A DNA stretch of 47,721 bases from Lachnospiraceae bacterium (GCA_017624835.1 JAGAMG010000030.1:1-47721), one strand, 5' to 3'. Counted from the first letter of the stretch, positions 17,294 to 25,167 are shown. The notes: generated by a model not told the origin, from the letters alone. Program-made: numbers and translations.

Positions 17294-18010
17294 TTATGCA
17301 CAGGTAATTTGTTCAATGGTGCTGATAATTTGTTTTCTGACTAAGTCCGAAACCTCTCTGGTGGACAAATCCTTGTAATCCTCATAATAAAGGGGCTTTA
17401 GGAAATGAACCTGGGTGGTAACAGGCTTCAGAGAATTCATACCGAAGGGCTTGTAGGAATCAATCAGCGCTACCGGTACAATAGGGCTTTTGGCTTTCAT
17501 GGCACACTTAAATGCTCCGGGCATAAATTCCTGTACATTATTCTGGTTGTGTTCATAGCCGCCTTCCGGGAAGATAATATAGCGTCTGCCGTCCTTTACC
17601 TCGGAAATTACATTTAAAATGGTATTCAACTGAGCCTTCATACTGCTTTTGTCCAAACGGGTGCCCTTTAACAGAGTTACAAACTGGTCTGCCAGGAAAA
17701 GGTGGGAGCGTTTTTCGTCCATCAGTACGGTGCAGGGTTTCTTATGTGCACCGATGATGCCAAGGGAATCATATTTGCCCTGGTGGTTGGCATACATTAC
17801 ATAACCGCCCTCCTCGGGAAGGGTATCTTCTCCGTATACATTAGTATGTATGAGACCATTGTGCTTCATAATGGTAATCATGCGTCTTGCAATTCGATAA
17901 CGTTTGGCTTCGGAATACCTCCAGCCGTGACGTTCCACATAACCAACCTTCCAAAGATAATATAAGATGAATGGTAATGATACCAGACAGATATAAAATA
18001 GTCTAAGCAT
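17294..18010 (-). CDS. plsC: 1-acyl-sn-glycerol-3-phosphate acyltransferase (PlsC family)
   Basis: 238 residues. After an N-terminal membrane helix (about 1-20) comes the acyltransferase HX4D motif in YANHQGKYDSLG, then TRLDKSSM and the IIFPEGGYEHN motif, the usual substrate-binding FPEG block. It transfers an acyl group to lysophosphatidic acid to make phosphatidic acid at the membrane. The gene is read against the sporulation genes on both sides and separates spoVAA from spoVAC. AAAGGGA lies before the ATG. Paralogues with other acyl acceptors cannot be excluded. Confidence 0.88.
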   Translation of the reverse strand: MLRLFYICLVSLPFILYYLWKVGYVERHGWRYSEAKRYRIARRMITIMKHNGLIHTNVYGEDTLPEEGGYVMYANHQGKYDSLGIIGAHKKPCTVLMDEKRSHLFLADQFVTLLKGTRLDKSSMKAQLNTILNVISEVKDGRRYIIFPEGGYEHNQNNVQEFMPGAFKCAMKAKSPIVPVALIDSYKPFGMNSLKPVTTQVHFLKPLYYEDYKDLSTREVSDLVRKQIISTIEQITCA

Positions 18011-18136
18011 ACACTTTGTCCCTTTCTTAACTTCTTTTGTAAATCATACCTAATATACCACAGATAGAGCTGTTTTTCAAAGGAATATCATTCCTTTCAT
18101 TAAAAATGTAAAAATAGATTGTAAAAGCCCGGTTGC

Positions 18137-18165
18137 GAATAGGATAGTTGCAATTGCATATACTG
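18137..18165 (+). promoter_or_regulatory. Candidate forespore (sigma-G-like) promoter of spoVAC
   Basis: GAATA (18137-18141) and TATACTG (18159-18165) are spaced by 17 bases, close to the sigma-G pattern gHATR-N17/18-CATWMTA with two mismatches in the -10. It lies 42 bases before the gene. This is a by-eye match only. Confidence 0.35.
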
Positions 18166-18207
18166 AAATTAGAATAAGAAATAAGGAAAGTGAAAGGGAG
18201 GCTTCAC

Positions 18208-18675
18208 ATGGCAAATATAGATCAGCAGAAACAACAGGAATATGAACAGTATGTAAAGAAAATGACCCCTACCCACAATATCTGGCTTCAGATGGCGAAG
18301 GCATTTCTGGTAGGAGGGAGTATCTGTGTATTAGGACAATTTATCCTGAATTATACTACAAATACATTGGGAATGGACAAGCAGACAGCGGGTAGTTGGT
18401 GCTCTTTGTTGTTGATACTTTTGTCTGTATTGCTGACTGGCTTTAATATTTATCCCAGTATTGTAAAATGGGGTGGAGCAGGTGCTTTGGTGCCCATTAC
18501 CGGCTTTGCCAATTCAGTTTCCGCTCCGGCAATTGAGTTCCAAAAGGAGGGGCAGGTATTTGGTATCGGCTGTAAGATTTTTACCATTGCGGGGCCGGTG
18601 ATTTTGTATGGGATTTTTGCAAGCTGGGTGCTGGGATTGGGGTATTGGATACTTAAGCTGTTTGGCGTGATGTAG
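18208..18675 (+). CDS. spoVAC: Stage V sporulation protein AC
   Basis: 155 residues with four membrane helices. The family signatures KKMTPTHNIWLQMAKAF, VKWGGAGALVPITGFANSV and SAPAIEFQKEGQVFGIGCKIFTIAGPVI are all intact. SpoVAC forms the membrane channel for dipicolinic acid and is osmotically gated. ATG 18208 has GGGAGG seven bases ahead; an upstream GTG at 18190 overlaps that site. spoVAD and spoVAE, which normally follow at once, are absent: the next 4.7 kb is accessory DNA. Confidence 0.93.
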   Translation: MANIDQQKQQEYEQYVKKMTPTHNIWLQMAKAFLVGGSICVLGQFILNYTTNTLGMDKQTAGSWCSLLLILLSVLLTGFNIYPSIVKWGGAGALVPITGFANSVSAPAIEFQKEGQVFGIGCKIFTIAGPVILYGIFASWVLGLGYWILKLFGVM

Positions 18676-18862
18676 TGGGCGAGATATAAATTATAATGCA
18701 AGTTTTGGGTGTCGGAAAACGCAGGAGAGTAGCGGGTTCCGGCATCTTTATGCAAATTATATCAGAAGGGGATTGCTGAACCTTATTTGCGAACCACGCA
18801 TTGCGTTTCGGCACGATTCATGTTATTATAAGGTATGTTATATTATAAATTGGAGAATACAT

Positions 18863-19063
18863 ATGGATACAGCAAATAAAATTAAAAATCTTAGAGCAAG
18901 TGTGGGAATGAATCGGAAAGATTTCTCAGAACATACAGGAATACCAATTCGTACATTAGAGGATTGGGAAGCAGGAAGGCGTATTCCACCAGAGTACGTG
19001 CCAAGAATGTTGGAGTATATGCTTAAGTATGAGGAGTTAGTCCGCAGAAAGGAGACTGAATGA
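18863..19063 (+). CDS. Small HTH protein coupled to antirepressor gene
   Basis: 66 residues, one helix-turn-helix domain: IKNLRASVGMNRKDFSEHTG followed by IPIRTLEDWEAGRRIPPEYV, an XRE-like fold often seen in phage and toxin-antitoxin regulators. The C-terminus is short and charged. GGAGA precedes the ATG at 18863; the longer frame from 18773 has no ribosome site. Its TGA overlaps the ATG of the next gene (TGATG), a coupling typical of operons. It likely comes from a prophage or other mobile element and may have lost its partner's function. Confidence 0.75.
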   Translation: MDTANKIKNLRASVGMNRKDFSEHTGIPIRTLEDWEAGRRIPPEYVPRMLEYMLKYEELVRRKETE

Positions 19064-19962
19064 TGAATGTGTATGTATATGATGCTAAAAGAGAAAAAAC
19101 TGAAATGGTATCATTAGAAAATAGTGAATTTGCGGAATATAATGAGGATGAGTTTTTTGAAGATAATAGCATTCGTAAAGTTTAGCATTCCGAATTAGAA
19201 GAATGGTATTTATCAATTTTTGATGTTGTAAAGGTATTAACAGATAGTAAAGATCCAAAACAATACATAAAGAAAATGCGTACACGCGATAAGGAATTAG
19301 AATCCAAGTGGGGTACAATTTGTACCCCACTTCAAATGCTCGCACCTGATGAAAAGATGAGAAAAACACAGACGGCTAATATAGAAGGTATTTTGAGAAT
19401 TATTCAATCCATTACATCTCCTAAAGCTGAGCCTTTTAAAGCGTGGCTTGCAAAAGTTGGAGCCGAACGTTTAGATGAAATAGCAGACCCTGAAAAAGCA
19501 ATGGAGAGAGCTGTTTCTACATATAAAGCAAAAGGATATTCGGATAAATGGATTTCACAAAGACTGCGTTCTATTGAAATTCGTAAAGAATTAACAGATG
19601 AGTGGTAAAATGCCGGAATAAATAATCCTAAAGAGTATGCGGCACTTACGAATATTTTAACTATGGCCTGGTTAGGAAAATCTGTTCAAGCATATAAACA
19701 ACTAAAAGGATTAAAAAAGGAAAATTTAAGAGACAATATGACAAACACGGAACTGGCATTAAATCTTCTTGCAGAGGTGTCAACAACTGAGTTATCACAT
19801 ATGCAAAAGCCTAGTGGATATGATGAGACAAAAGAAGTTACTATATCTGGTGGAGAAATAGCAGGTAATGCCAGAAAAGAATTAGAAGCAAAGCTGGGGC
19901 GGAGTGTTATTTCAAGTTCTAATGCTACTATTCCCGAATTGTTAGATGATACGAAGAAATAA
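19063..19962 (+). pseudogene. BRO-family phage antirepressor-like gene with two in-frame stops
   Basis: One reading frame of 300 codons encodes a recognisable BRO/antirepressor protein but is broken by TAG at 19183-19185 and TAA at 19606-19608. The first falls where a Trp is expected (RKV-stop-HSELEEW), the second directly after ELTDEW. No frameshift is involved. The pieces show WYLSIFDVVKVLTDS, RIIQSITSPKAEPFKAWLAKVG and GLKKENLRDNMTNTELALNLL, all typical of the family. Full-length relatives bind DNA and counteract phage repressors. Normal stop use elsewhere in the window makes decay, not recoding, the likely reason. Confidence 0.82.
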
Positions 19963-20089
19963 TATATTACTTTGCGCACTATTGGTATTTTGCTGACACG
20001 ATACTTTGTGTACTATGTAGAAAAAAGATGAAATATTACATTTGAATAAGAATTGCAATTTTAAGTTGCTTTTTTGAACGCTAATTTAT

Positions 20090-20098
20090 TGGTATACT
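20090..20098 (+). promoter_or_regulatory. Extended -10 promoter of the HTH-GpsA gene
   Basis: TGGTATACT (TG-n-TATACT) ends 19 bases before the GTG at 20118. The predicted transcript start (about 20105) would make the ATG at 20103 unusable and supports the GTG start with a very short leader. Confidence 0.5.
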
Positions 20099-20117
20099 CT
20101 GAATGAGAGGTGATTAT

Positions 20118-21338
20118 GTGAATAATGTAAAGATAGGAGAATACTTATCAACGTTACGGAAATACTATAAAATTACCCAAGATGAATTAGCAGACAGACT
20201 AAGTGTGACGAGACAAGCTGTTTCAAAATGGGAAACAGGCGCTACGATTCCGGATATTGAACTGCTTATGAAACTATCGGAATTATATGGCGTATCAATT
20301 AACGACATATTATATGCAGACATTGCAAGTATAAAGTTTCAGAAAGAAATAGTTTTTCCGAGCAAGAATAAGAAATCAAAGAATGTAATGGTAATTGGCT
20401 GCGGGCGTTGGGGGGCGTTTATTGCGTGGTATTTGAATGAAATCGGGCACAGAGTATCCTTGTATGGAAGAGAAACATCTGTTAAGATGCAAAAATTGTT
20501 GGCAACGAGAGAAAATGAGTATTTGCAACTAAGCAATAGTATTGAATTGATTACAACTTTTGAAAATATAGAGGATGCAGAGTATATTATTATTTCCATA
20601 CCTGCTCAGAATTTACAGGATGTTGTAGCTGAATTGGCAATGTATACAATAGAAAATAAAACCATAGTTCTTTGCATGAAAGGGATAGAGATTACAACGG
20701 GGCGAAGATTGTCTCAAATTGTATCAGATGGGTTGAAATGTAATAATAGCGTGGCGGTATGGCTTGGACCAGGGCATGTGCAGGAATTCTATAGAGGTGT
20801 ACCGAATTGCATGGTAATTGATAGCAATAAGGAACTTGTTAAAGATATGTTGATACATGATTTTTCCAGCGGTTTAATTCGGTTCTATTATGGTACGGAT
20901 TTAGTTGGAAATGAGATTGGTGCAGCTGCAAAAAATGTAATTGGAATAGCGGCAGGAATGTTGGAAGGATTAGATTTGGCATCGTTAAAAGGAGCACTGA
21001 TGTCGCGTGGTACAAATGAAATTGCAAAACTGATTGTTGCAATGGGAGGTAAAGCAAGTACTGTATATGGATTATGCCATTTAGGAGATTATGAGGCGAC
21101 GCTATTTTCTGAACATAGTCATAATTTAACCTTTGGTAAGGCCCGGGTGTTGAAAAGGGATTATGACAAACTTGCTGAAGGATATTATACAGTAAAAGCA
21201 CTACGTAATTTAGGCAAAGCTTATGGTGTAGAATTGCCGATTTGCGAAGCGGTATATCAGATTCTATATGAAGACGCAAACCCACAAAAGATTTTGGAAA
21301 AGTTGTTTTCCAGAAGTCTACGAAATGAGTTTATTTAG
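20118..21338 (+). CDS. Fusion of XRE helix-turn-helix and NAD-dependent glycerol-3-phosphate dehydrogenase
   Basis: 406 residues in two clear parts. Residues 1-68 are an XRE/Cro helix-turn-helix (LRKYYKITQDELADRLSVTR, AVSKWETGATIPDIELLMKL). After a 20-residue basic linker, 89-406 match GpsA: nucleotide loop VIGCGRWGAFIAWYL at 92, CMKGIE, GPGHVQEFYRG in place of the usual GPSHAEE, the catalytic lysine in GAAAKNVIGIAAGMLEGLD, and SEHSHNLTFG. GpsA interconverts dihydroxyacetone phosphate and glycerol 3-phosphate. Here it may act as a ligand-sensing domain, an enzyme, or both; this is inferred. GTG 20118 is chosen for its GAGAGG site. No target genes are obvious next to it. Confidence 0.88.
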   Translation: MNNVKIGEYLSTLRKYYKITQDELADRLSVTRQAVSKWETGATIPDIELLMKLSELYGVSINDILYADIASIKFQKEIVFPSKNKKSKNVMVIGCGRWGAFIAWYLNEIGHRVSLYGRETSVKMQKLLATRENEYLQLSNSIELITTFENIEDAEYIIISIPAQNLQDVVAELAMYTIENKTIVLCMKGIEITTGRRLSQIVSDGLKCNNSVAVWLGPGHVQEFYRGVPNCMVIDSNKELVKDMLIHDFSSGLIRFYYGTDLVGNEIGAAAKNVIGIAAGMLEGLDLASLKGALMSRGTNEIAKLIVAMGGKASTVYGLCHLGDYEATLFSEHSHNLTFGKARVLKRDYDKLAEGYYTVKALRNLGKAYGVELPICEAVYQILYEDANPQKILEKLFSRSLRNEFI

Positions 21339-21345
21339 TATAAAT

Positions 21346-21359
21346 TTTTTACCACATTT
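21346..21359 (+). repeat. 14-bp sequence shared with the tRNA-Arg island edge
   Basis: TTTTTACCACATTT occurs here, just after the HTH-GpsA gene, and again at 36953-36966 beside tRNA-Arg. Both copies stand at the edges of accessory DNA. This may be a common attachment-site or integrase-tail relic, or chance in AT-rich DNA. Confidence 0.3.
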
Positions 21360-21369
21360 GACAGCATGG

Positions 21370-21388
21370 CATTACGTTCATATTACGG
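21370..21388 (+). repeat. Left flanking direct repeat of the IS30-type element
   Basis: CATTACGTTCATATTACGG. The right flank (23291-23310) has the same sequence plus one extra G. The motif itself holds two ATTACG copies 12 bases apart. It may be an old, diverged target-site duplication, longer than the 2-3 bases usual for IS30. Confidence 0.55.
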
Positions 21389-21640
21389 GGTCAAATGAAA
21401 AACTAAATTCCGGTTCAAACTGATTTGACCTCGTATTTTCGATTTTGAGCAACTTTTTTGAAGATACCCTATACAAAAGTACCCTGAAAAGTGCTATAAT
21501 TCGTTGTACCAAGTCTGTTTGTTTGCATGGCAAACAGACAGCTGGAGAAAATTGAGCAAAAATAAATTCCACCTGTCTTGGAGTAAAATTTGAGATTTTG
21601 GTGGTTATCTATCTGCTCATGTGTTTAAGATTTGATTGGT

Positions 21641-21814
21641 TTATATGAGACCGTGCTCCATTAGAATGTCAGCATAGTCTTCATAGGCTTTTTGCCAGGT
21701 ATCAAGTTCTTCATTTAATGAAGATATTTTATATTCCAAGTATTCGATATCTCTTTGGGCTTCTAAATATTTATCCAGAAGAATGTCGTATGGAATGGTA
21801 GGATTATTGTTCAT
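21641..21814 (-). CDS. Small coiled-coil protein encoded in the IS30-type element
   Basis: 57 residues, family not recognised. The sequence is helical and acidic with heptad spacing: YDILLDKYLEAQRDIEYLEYK, then ISSLNEELDTWQKAYEDY. It overlaps the 3' end of the transposase by 11 bases and has GAGAGG ahead of its ATG, so it is likely coupled to it. It could assist transposition or be a passenger. A longer frame from 21838 lacks a ribosome site. Confidence 0.6.
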   Translation of the reverse strand: MNNNPTIPYDILLDKYLEAQRDIEYLEYKISSLNEELDTWQKAYEDYADILMEHGLI

Positions 21815-23174
21815 GGCGGGCCTCTCTTTCTTTGACACTATTTTCTATGAGTACCGGTTTTAGCATGACTTCGTCTGGGGAGACTTTAAACTGTCCTGCT
21901 AAGAGCGGTATTTTTTTGTCCAGAAGAAGGGCTGCCAAATCAAACGGACAGGCACCATTTAGACTGTCTCGGGAAGTAGAGTTGATGTGGCTTGCCATGA
22001 GGCTTATATCTTCCTGCGTGTATTTATGCATGCTGCGCCCTTTTGGGATAACATAGCGTATGTATTCATGATTCTTCTCCAGTCGGGCTTTCTGATTGGA
22101 AACATACGGATCACAATAGAATACATAGGTACGATATGTTCCGGTTTCGGTTTTTTCGATATCCCACGGATTTTTGAATTCCGAGCCGTTATCCGTCAGT
22201 ATGACGGGAAAGTATTTTTTAAACCTACGGATTCCAAGAGCTTCCGTTAAATCGTTGATAGCATTAATAACGCTTTTCTGCGTGCAGTCAGGCATGAGAA
22301 TCACAAGCATAAAGCTGCAGCTTCGAAACAGAAGTGTAAGGAGACATTTTCCTTTACCGCGTCCGCCTTTGACGGTGTCCATTTCAACAACTTCTGTATC
22401 GGGATGAGCTTCCATAAAGCGTTCAAAATCCACATAGGTACGTTTGTTACGATATACCTGTTGAAGCTGTTTGCTTTTTCTTGGTTCTGATTTCTTCTTC
22501 CGTTTTTTATAACGAACTCGACGGGGAAGGTCAATGTTTCTAGCCTGAAACACACGTTGATCCAGATAGTTGTAAAGAGTCCGCCGACAAACAGGAATCT
22601 CGTCCGAATGTACTGCAAATATATGACTTAATGGTTGTCCTTTCAGGATAAGCGGTGATATCAGGTCGTTTAGTTCCTGTAATTCTTCAGGAGTCATGTT
22701 GATGCCTTTTCTGGAATCATACAGTTTCTTTTCGTATTGTCTTTGGGCATAAGCAGCCTCATAGATTTTCTTGTCGATAGGACAATGCTTATAATCTTCG
22801 CAGTAGTTGCACACATAAGGAACTTTGTCGATTTTATCACAGGTGTAAGGTAAGAAATACGGACAGACTTCAGTAGCATTTCTTCTGTAACACTTTTTAC
22901 AGTAGTAAGCACAATAACGTGAATTCTTCAGATAGCTGTAGCACTTTAGTTCCCTGCTCATCAAATCACAATCCTTGAAATGTTTGCAAATACAACAGTG
23001 ATAGCTGTGTTTGGCAGGAATAATTTTACGATAACGTTTTACTTCCTTAGAGATAGTTGTAGGATCTTTGTGAAGATTCCTTCCAATAGAAGTAAAAGTA
23101 CTTTTTTGCAACAGTTCCTGTTCGATATAGGTTCTGTCAGATAAGGTTAAATGTTTTTGATTATGTTCATTCAT
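21804..23174 (-). CDS. IS30-family transposase with cysteine-rich insert
   Basis: 456 residues. The N-terminal helix-turn-helix (HLTLSDRTYIEQELLQKSTF, RNLHKDPTTISKEVKRY) is the IS30 type. The DDE core is complete: D in VVEMDTVKGG, D in VILTDNGSEFKNP, and E in ARLEKNHEYIRYVIPKG. Between the two lies a region (about 55-125) with about 14 cysteines in CxxC-like pairs (HCCICKHFKDC, YYCKKCYRR, VCNYCEDYKHC), suggesting bound zinc; most IS30 transposases lack this. ATG 23174 has AAAGGA upstream; a TTG at 23234 would add 20 residues without a site. Confidence 0.92.
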   Translation of the reverse strand: MNEHNQKHLTLSDRTYIEQELLQKSTFTSIGRNLHKDPTTISKEVKRYRKIIPAKHSYHCCICKHFKDCDLMSRELKCYSYLKNSRYCAYYCKKCYRRNATEVCPYFLPYTCDKIDKVPYVCNYCEDYKHCPIDKKIYEAAYAQRQYEKKLYDSRKGINMTPEELQELNDLISPLILKGQPLSHIFAVHSDEIPVCRRTLYNYLDQRVFQARNIDLPRRVRYKKRKKKSEPRKSKQLQQVYRNKRTYVDFERFMEAHPDTEVVEMDTVKGGRGKGKCLLTLLFRSCSFMLVILMPDCTQKSVINAINDLTEALGIRRFKKYFPVILTDNGSEFKNPWDIEKTETGTYRTYVFYCDPYVSNQKARLEKNHEYIRYVIPKGRSMHKYTQEDISLMASHINSTSRDSLNGACPFDLAALLLDKKIPLLAGQFKVSPDEVMLKPVLIENSVKEREARHEQ

Positions 23175-23290
23175 ATGGTAATCCTTTCCAACAGACAGAT
23201 AACCAAAAGAGATTGTACCAAAAACTATGTGCAAGAGTAAATTCCGGATTTGAATATTTTGGGGGTAAAAAACTGGAATTTAAAAATTCA

Positions 23291-23310
23291 CATTACGGTT
23301 CATATTACGG
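23291..23310 (+). repeat. Right flanking direct repeat of the IS30-type element
   Basis: CATTACGGTTCATATTACGG, matching 21370-21388 except for one inserted G. Confidence 0.55.
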
Positions 23311-23325
23311 TGGGAAAATATAATC

Positions 23326-23365
23326 GAATAGCAAAATGTAATATATATATTGCATTTTGCTATTC
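23326..23365. repeat. 40-bp near-perfect palindrome, possible terminator
   Basis: GAATAGCAAAATG at the left pairs with CATTTTGCTATTC at the right, through an alternating AT centre; only one position is a wobble. TTTAT follows on the plus strand. It may be the terminator of a gene once upstream of the insertion. Its right half also contains the -35 box of the next gene. Confidence 0.6.
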
Positions 23366-23378
23366 TTTATGTTATGCT
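23350..23378 (+). promoter_or_regulatory. Probable promoter of the membrane protein/XRE pair
   Basis: TTGCAT (23350-23355) and TATGCT (23373-23378) with a 17-base spacer, 57 bases before the gene. Confidence 0.45.
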
Positions 23379-23435
23379 TTATTCAGCTGATACAGAGTAG
23401 AGGGCTGTGTGAGTGGGATGAAGGAGGAGAAAAAC

Positions 23436-24140
23436 ATGTGGAAATGGAAAAGAAAAGAGAAAAAATTTGTAGATGAGAGGATTTTAAAAGAAAGCAACGC
23501 TTTGGCTGCAAAATTATATTATGCCACAACGATTTTAACCATACTGACTTTAGCGACAAAGGTAATTTGTAAGCTTCCGGTTTATGTGTATGCCCTAGAT
23601 TTGATAGTGCTTTTGGCAGGAATTGGCTACATTTGTGTGTGTGAGCTGCGAAAAGGTATTCTCTTTATGAAAGAAAAGGATGAAGCACTGAAAAACATTC
23701 ATCAGGAGATTTTGGCAAAAGCTTGGAATATAGAGTTTTCAATTGTTATTTTTGGAGAGCTTGTGTTTTTATTTGTGGCAGGGAAATATTTTTTCTGGGT
23801 ACTTTCCTATTTGGTGGTATGGTTTGTTCCGGCATTGGTATATACGATTGCAGCTATAAAAAATGGCTGGCTCATCTGGGGAAGCAAAAAGCGTGAAAAG
23901 GATGGCAAAAAGAATTTTAAGAAACGAGTAGTAATCGGTGCCCTTTTCTATGGTGTTTTCATGGGCTTTCCCATGTTGTTTAAAGGGGGAACTTTTCATC
24001 CGGAAGGATTTCTTTGGATTTTGGGCATGGCCGCAGGCTGGGGAATCCCCTTTTATCTGATATTCATGCTAATGATGAAGGTGGCAGAAAAGCGAGCTGA
24101 CAAGAAATTAGAAGAGAAGGAATTGCAAATTGAAGAATAA
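23436..24140 (+). CDS. Integral membrane protein, DUF6773-like
   Basis: 234 residues. A charged N-terminus (KWKRKEKKFVDERILKESNALAAKL) is followed by about six hydrophobic segments in pairs (about 28-75, 100-150, 170-220). The opening 'ERxLKESNxLAAKLYY' resembles the uncharacterised DUF6773 group; this is from memory and moderate. AAGGAGGAGA precedes the ATG at 23436; GTG 23409 lacks a site. The following XRE-type regulator overlaps its end, a pairing seen for many small Firmicutes membrane proteins, where the regulator probably controls the pair. Confidence 0.7.
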   Translation: MWKWKRKEKKFVDERILKESNALAAKLYYATTILTILTLATKVICKLPVYVYALDLIVLLAGIGYICVCELRKGILFMKEKDEALKNIHQEILAKAWNIEFSIVIFGELVFLFVAGKYFFWVLSYLVVWFVPALVYTIAAIKNGWLIWGSKKREKDGKKNFKKRVVIGALFYGVFMGFPMLFKGGTFHPEGFLWILGMAAGWGIPFYLIFMLMMKVAEKRADKKLEEKELQIEE

Positions 24141-24327
24141 AAGAATGAAGATTGCCAGAATAGAATGTGATTTAACCCAGGAGCAGCTTGCTGAGAAGGT
24201 GGGAGTTGCCAGACAGACCATCGGTCTCATAGAGGCAGGAAATTATAATCCCAGCATTAGTCTATGCATTGATATTTGTAAGGCGTTGAATATGTCCTTG
24301 GATGATTTGTTTTGGCCTCAGGAATAA
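24130..24327 (+). CDS. Small XRE-family transcriptional regulator
   Basis: 65 residues, essentially one helix-turn-helix: IARIECDLTQEQLAEKVGVA, RQTIGLIEAGNYNPSISLCI, ending DICKALNMSLDDLFWPQE, the YozG/YgzD-like short regulator form. It starts at a TTG overlapping the membrane protein stop by 11 bases, with GAAGG ten bases upstream. An ATG at 24145 would cut the first helix and has no site. It likely regulates its own operon. Confidence 0.88.
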   Translation: MKNKRMKIARIECDLTQEQLAEKVGVARQTIGLIEAGNYNPSISLCIDICKALNMSLDDLFWPQE

Positions 24328-24353
24328 AAACTTGACGTTTTTGGAAAAAACAC

Positions 24354-24384
24354 TTGACTGTAAACCTTGTTTATACTTTATTTT
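24354..24384 (+). promoter_or_regulatory. MerR-type promoter/operator of the membrane MerR gene
   Basis: TTGACT (24354-24359) and TATTTT (24379-24384) are 19 bases apart, the over-long spacer used by MerR activators. The spacer holds a dyad GTAAAC-CTT-GTTTAT (24360-24374). This suggests autoregulation by the gene product that follows, and possibly control of the alcohol dehydrogenase downstream. Confidence 0.65.
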
Positions 24385-24417
24385 GAGGGAACAGTATGAG
24401 TTTTAGGAGGAAAAAAC

Positions 24418-25167
24418 ATGACCATTAAGGAAGTGGAACAGGAATTAGGAATTCCCAGAGCAACAGTAAGATTTTATGAGAAGCAACAATTGATTCAACC
24501 AAAGAGAGGAGAAAATTCCTATCGGGATTACCGTGCTGAGGATGTTGCAATTCTTAAGAAAATAATTATTTTTCGGAAAATAGGATTATCCGTTGCTGAG
24601 GTAGAAGAGGTATTGGAGGGAAGTACTTCTTTGGCAGAGGCAATGGAAAAGAATATACGGCAGCTACAGGAACAGATTAATGAATTAGAGGACGCCTTAA
24701 GAGTTTCCAAGCAGATTTCTGATAGACATGAGAGCATAGAAGCTTTTGATGAAAAGTATTATTGGGAAGAGATACATCAACAGGAAAAGGCAGGAAATAA
24801 ATTTTTGGATATTGCCAATGATGTAATAAAATTTGAGAAAAGAGTGATTTTGGAGCAGTTTGATATTGCTGATACGGAGGGAAATCTTCGGTTCGGCAAA
24901 ACGGAATCGTTCATAAGAGCCTTAGCAGTATGTATTGTGTGTGGAGTTTGCCACTATTTTTTGCATGATCGGACATGGAAAGATTTTTGGTTGGGGTGTG
25001 GTATTCCCTTTGTGTATATAGTACTTCATAGTATTTGGGAATTACCCATTCATTTTATAGAAAAGAAGAATCCTAAACTTGCAAGGAAAATTCGAAAAGC
25101 AGGAAATATTTCTGCGATTATATTTGTGGTTTTGATTTTTGTATTCCTTATTGCACTTGCAGCATAA
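24418..25167 (+). CDS. MerR-family regulator with C-terminal membrane domain
   Basis: 249 residues. Residues 1-70 are a MerR winged helix (EVEQELGIPRATVRFYEKQQ, then ENSYRDYRAEDVAILKKI), followed by a coiled-coil dimer helix (about 75-105). From about 160 onward there are three hydrophobic helices (AVCIVCGVCHYFL, LGCGIPFVYIVLHSIW, ISAIIFVVLIFVFLIALAA). Soluble MerR proteins end after the coiled coil, so this one appears anchored in the membrane and may sense an envelope signal. AGGAGG precedes the ATG. The upstream 19-bp spacer promoter fits autoregulation. The alcohol dehydrogenase gene follows after 36 bases. Confidence 0.85.
   Translation: MTIKEVEQELGIPRATVRFYEKQQLIQPKRGENSYRDYRAEDVAILKKIIIFRKIGLSVAEVEEVLEGSTSLAEAMEKNIRQLQEQINELEDALRVSKQISDRHESIEAFDEKYYWEEIHQQEKAGNKFLDIANDVIKFEKRVILEQFDIADTEGNLRFGKTESFIRALAVCIVCGVCHYFLHDRTWKDFWLGCGIPFVYIVLHSIWELPIHFIEKKNPKLARKIRKAGNISAIIFVVLIFVFLIALAA

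Larger units (their letters stand above)
21396..23290 (-). mobile_element. IS30-family insertion sequence
   Basis: About 1.9 kb, with a DDE transposase and a small second gene on the minus strand. The ends form imperfect inverted repeats: TGAAAAACTAAATTCCGGTT at 21396 against the complement of 23290-23271, sharing TGAA, TAAATTCC and GTT in the same register. The element is flanked by near-identical direct repeats and lies next to a 40-bp palindrome (23326-23365), the kind of target several IS30 members prefer. The 21415-21640 stretch inside the left end holds no gene. Confidence 0.7.

Noticed and set aside
19183-19608. Stop-codon reassignment (TAG/TAA read as amino acids) in the antirepressor gene
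   Set aside because: All neighbouring genes use TAA, TAG and TGA as stops, two different stop codons would have to be recoded, and no suppressor tRNA is seen in the window.
23240-23370. CRISPR repeats suggested by ATTACGG/TTCATATTACGG copies
   Set aside because: Only paired short motifs at IS flanks; no regular spacer array and no cas genes.
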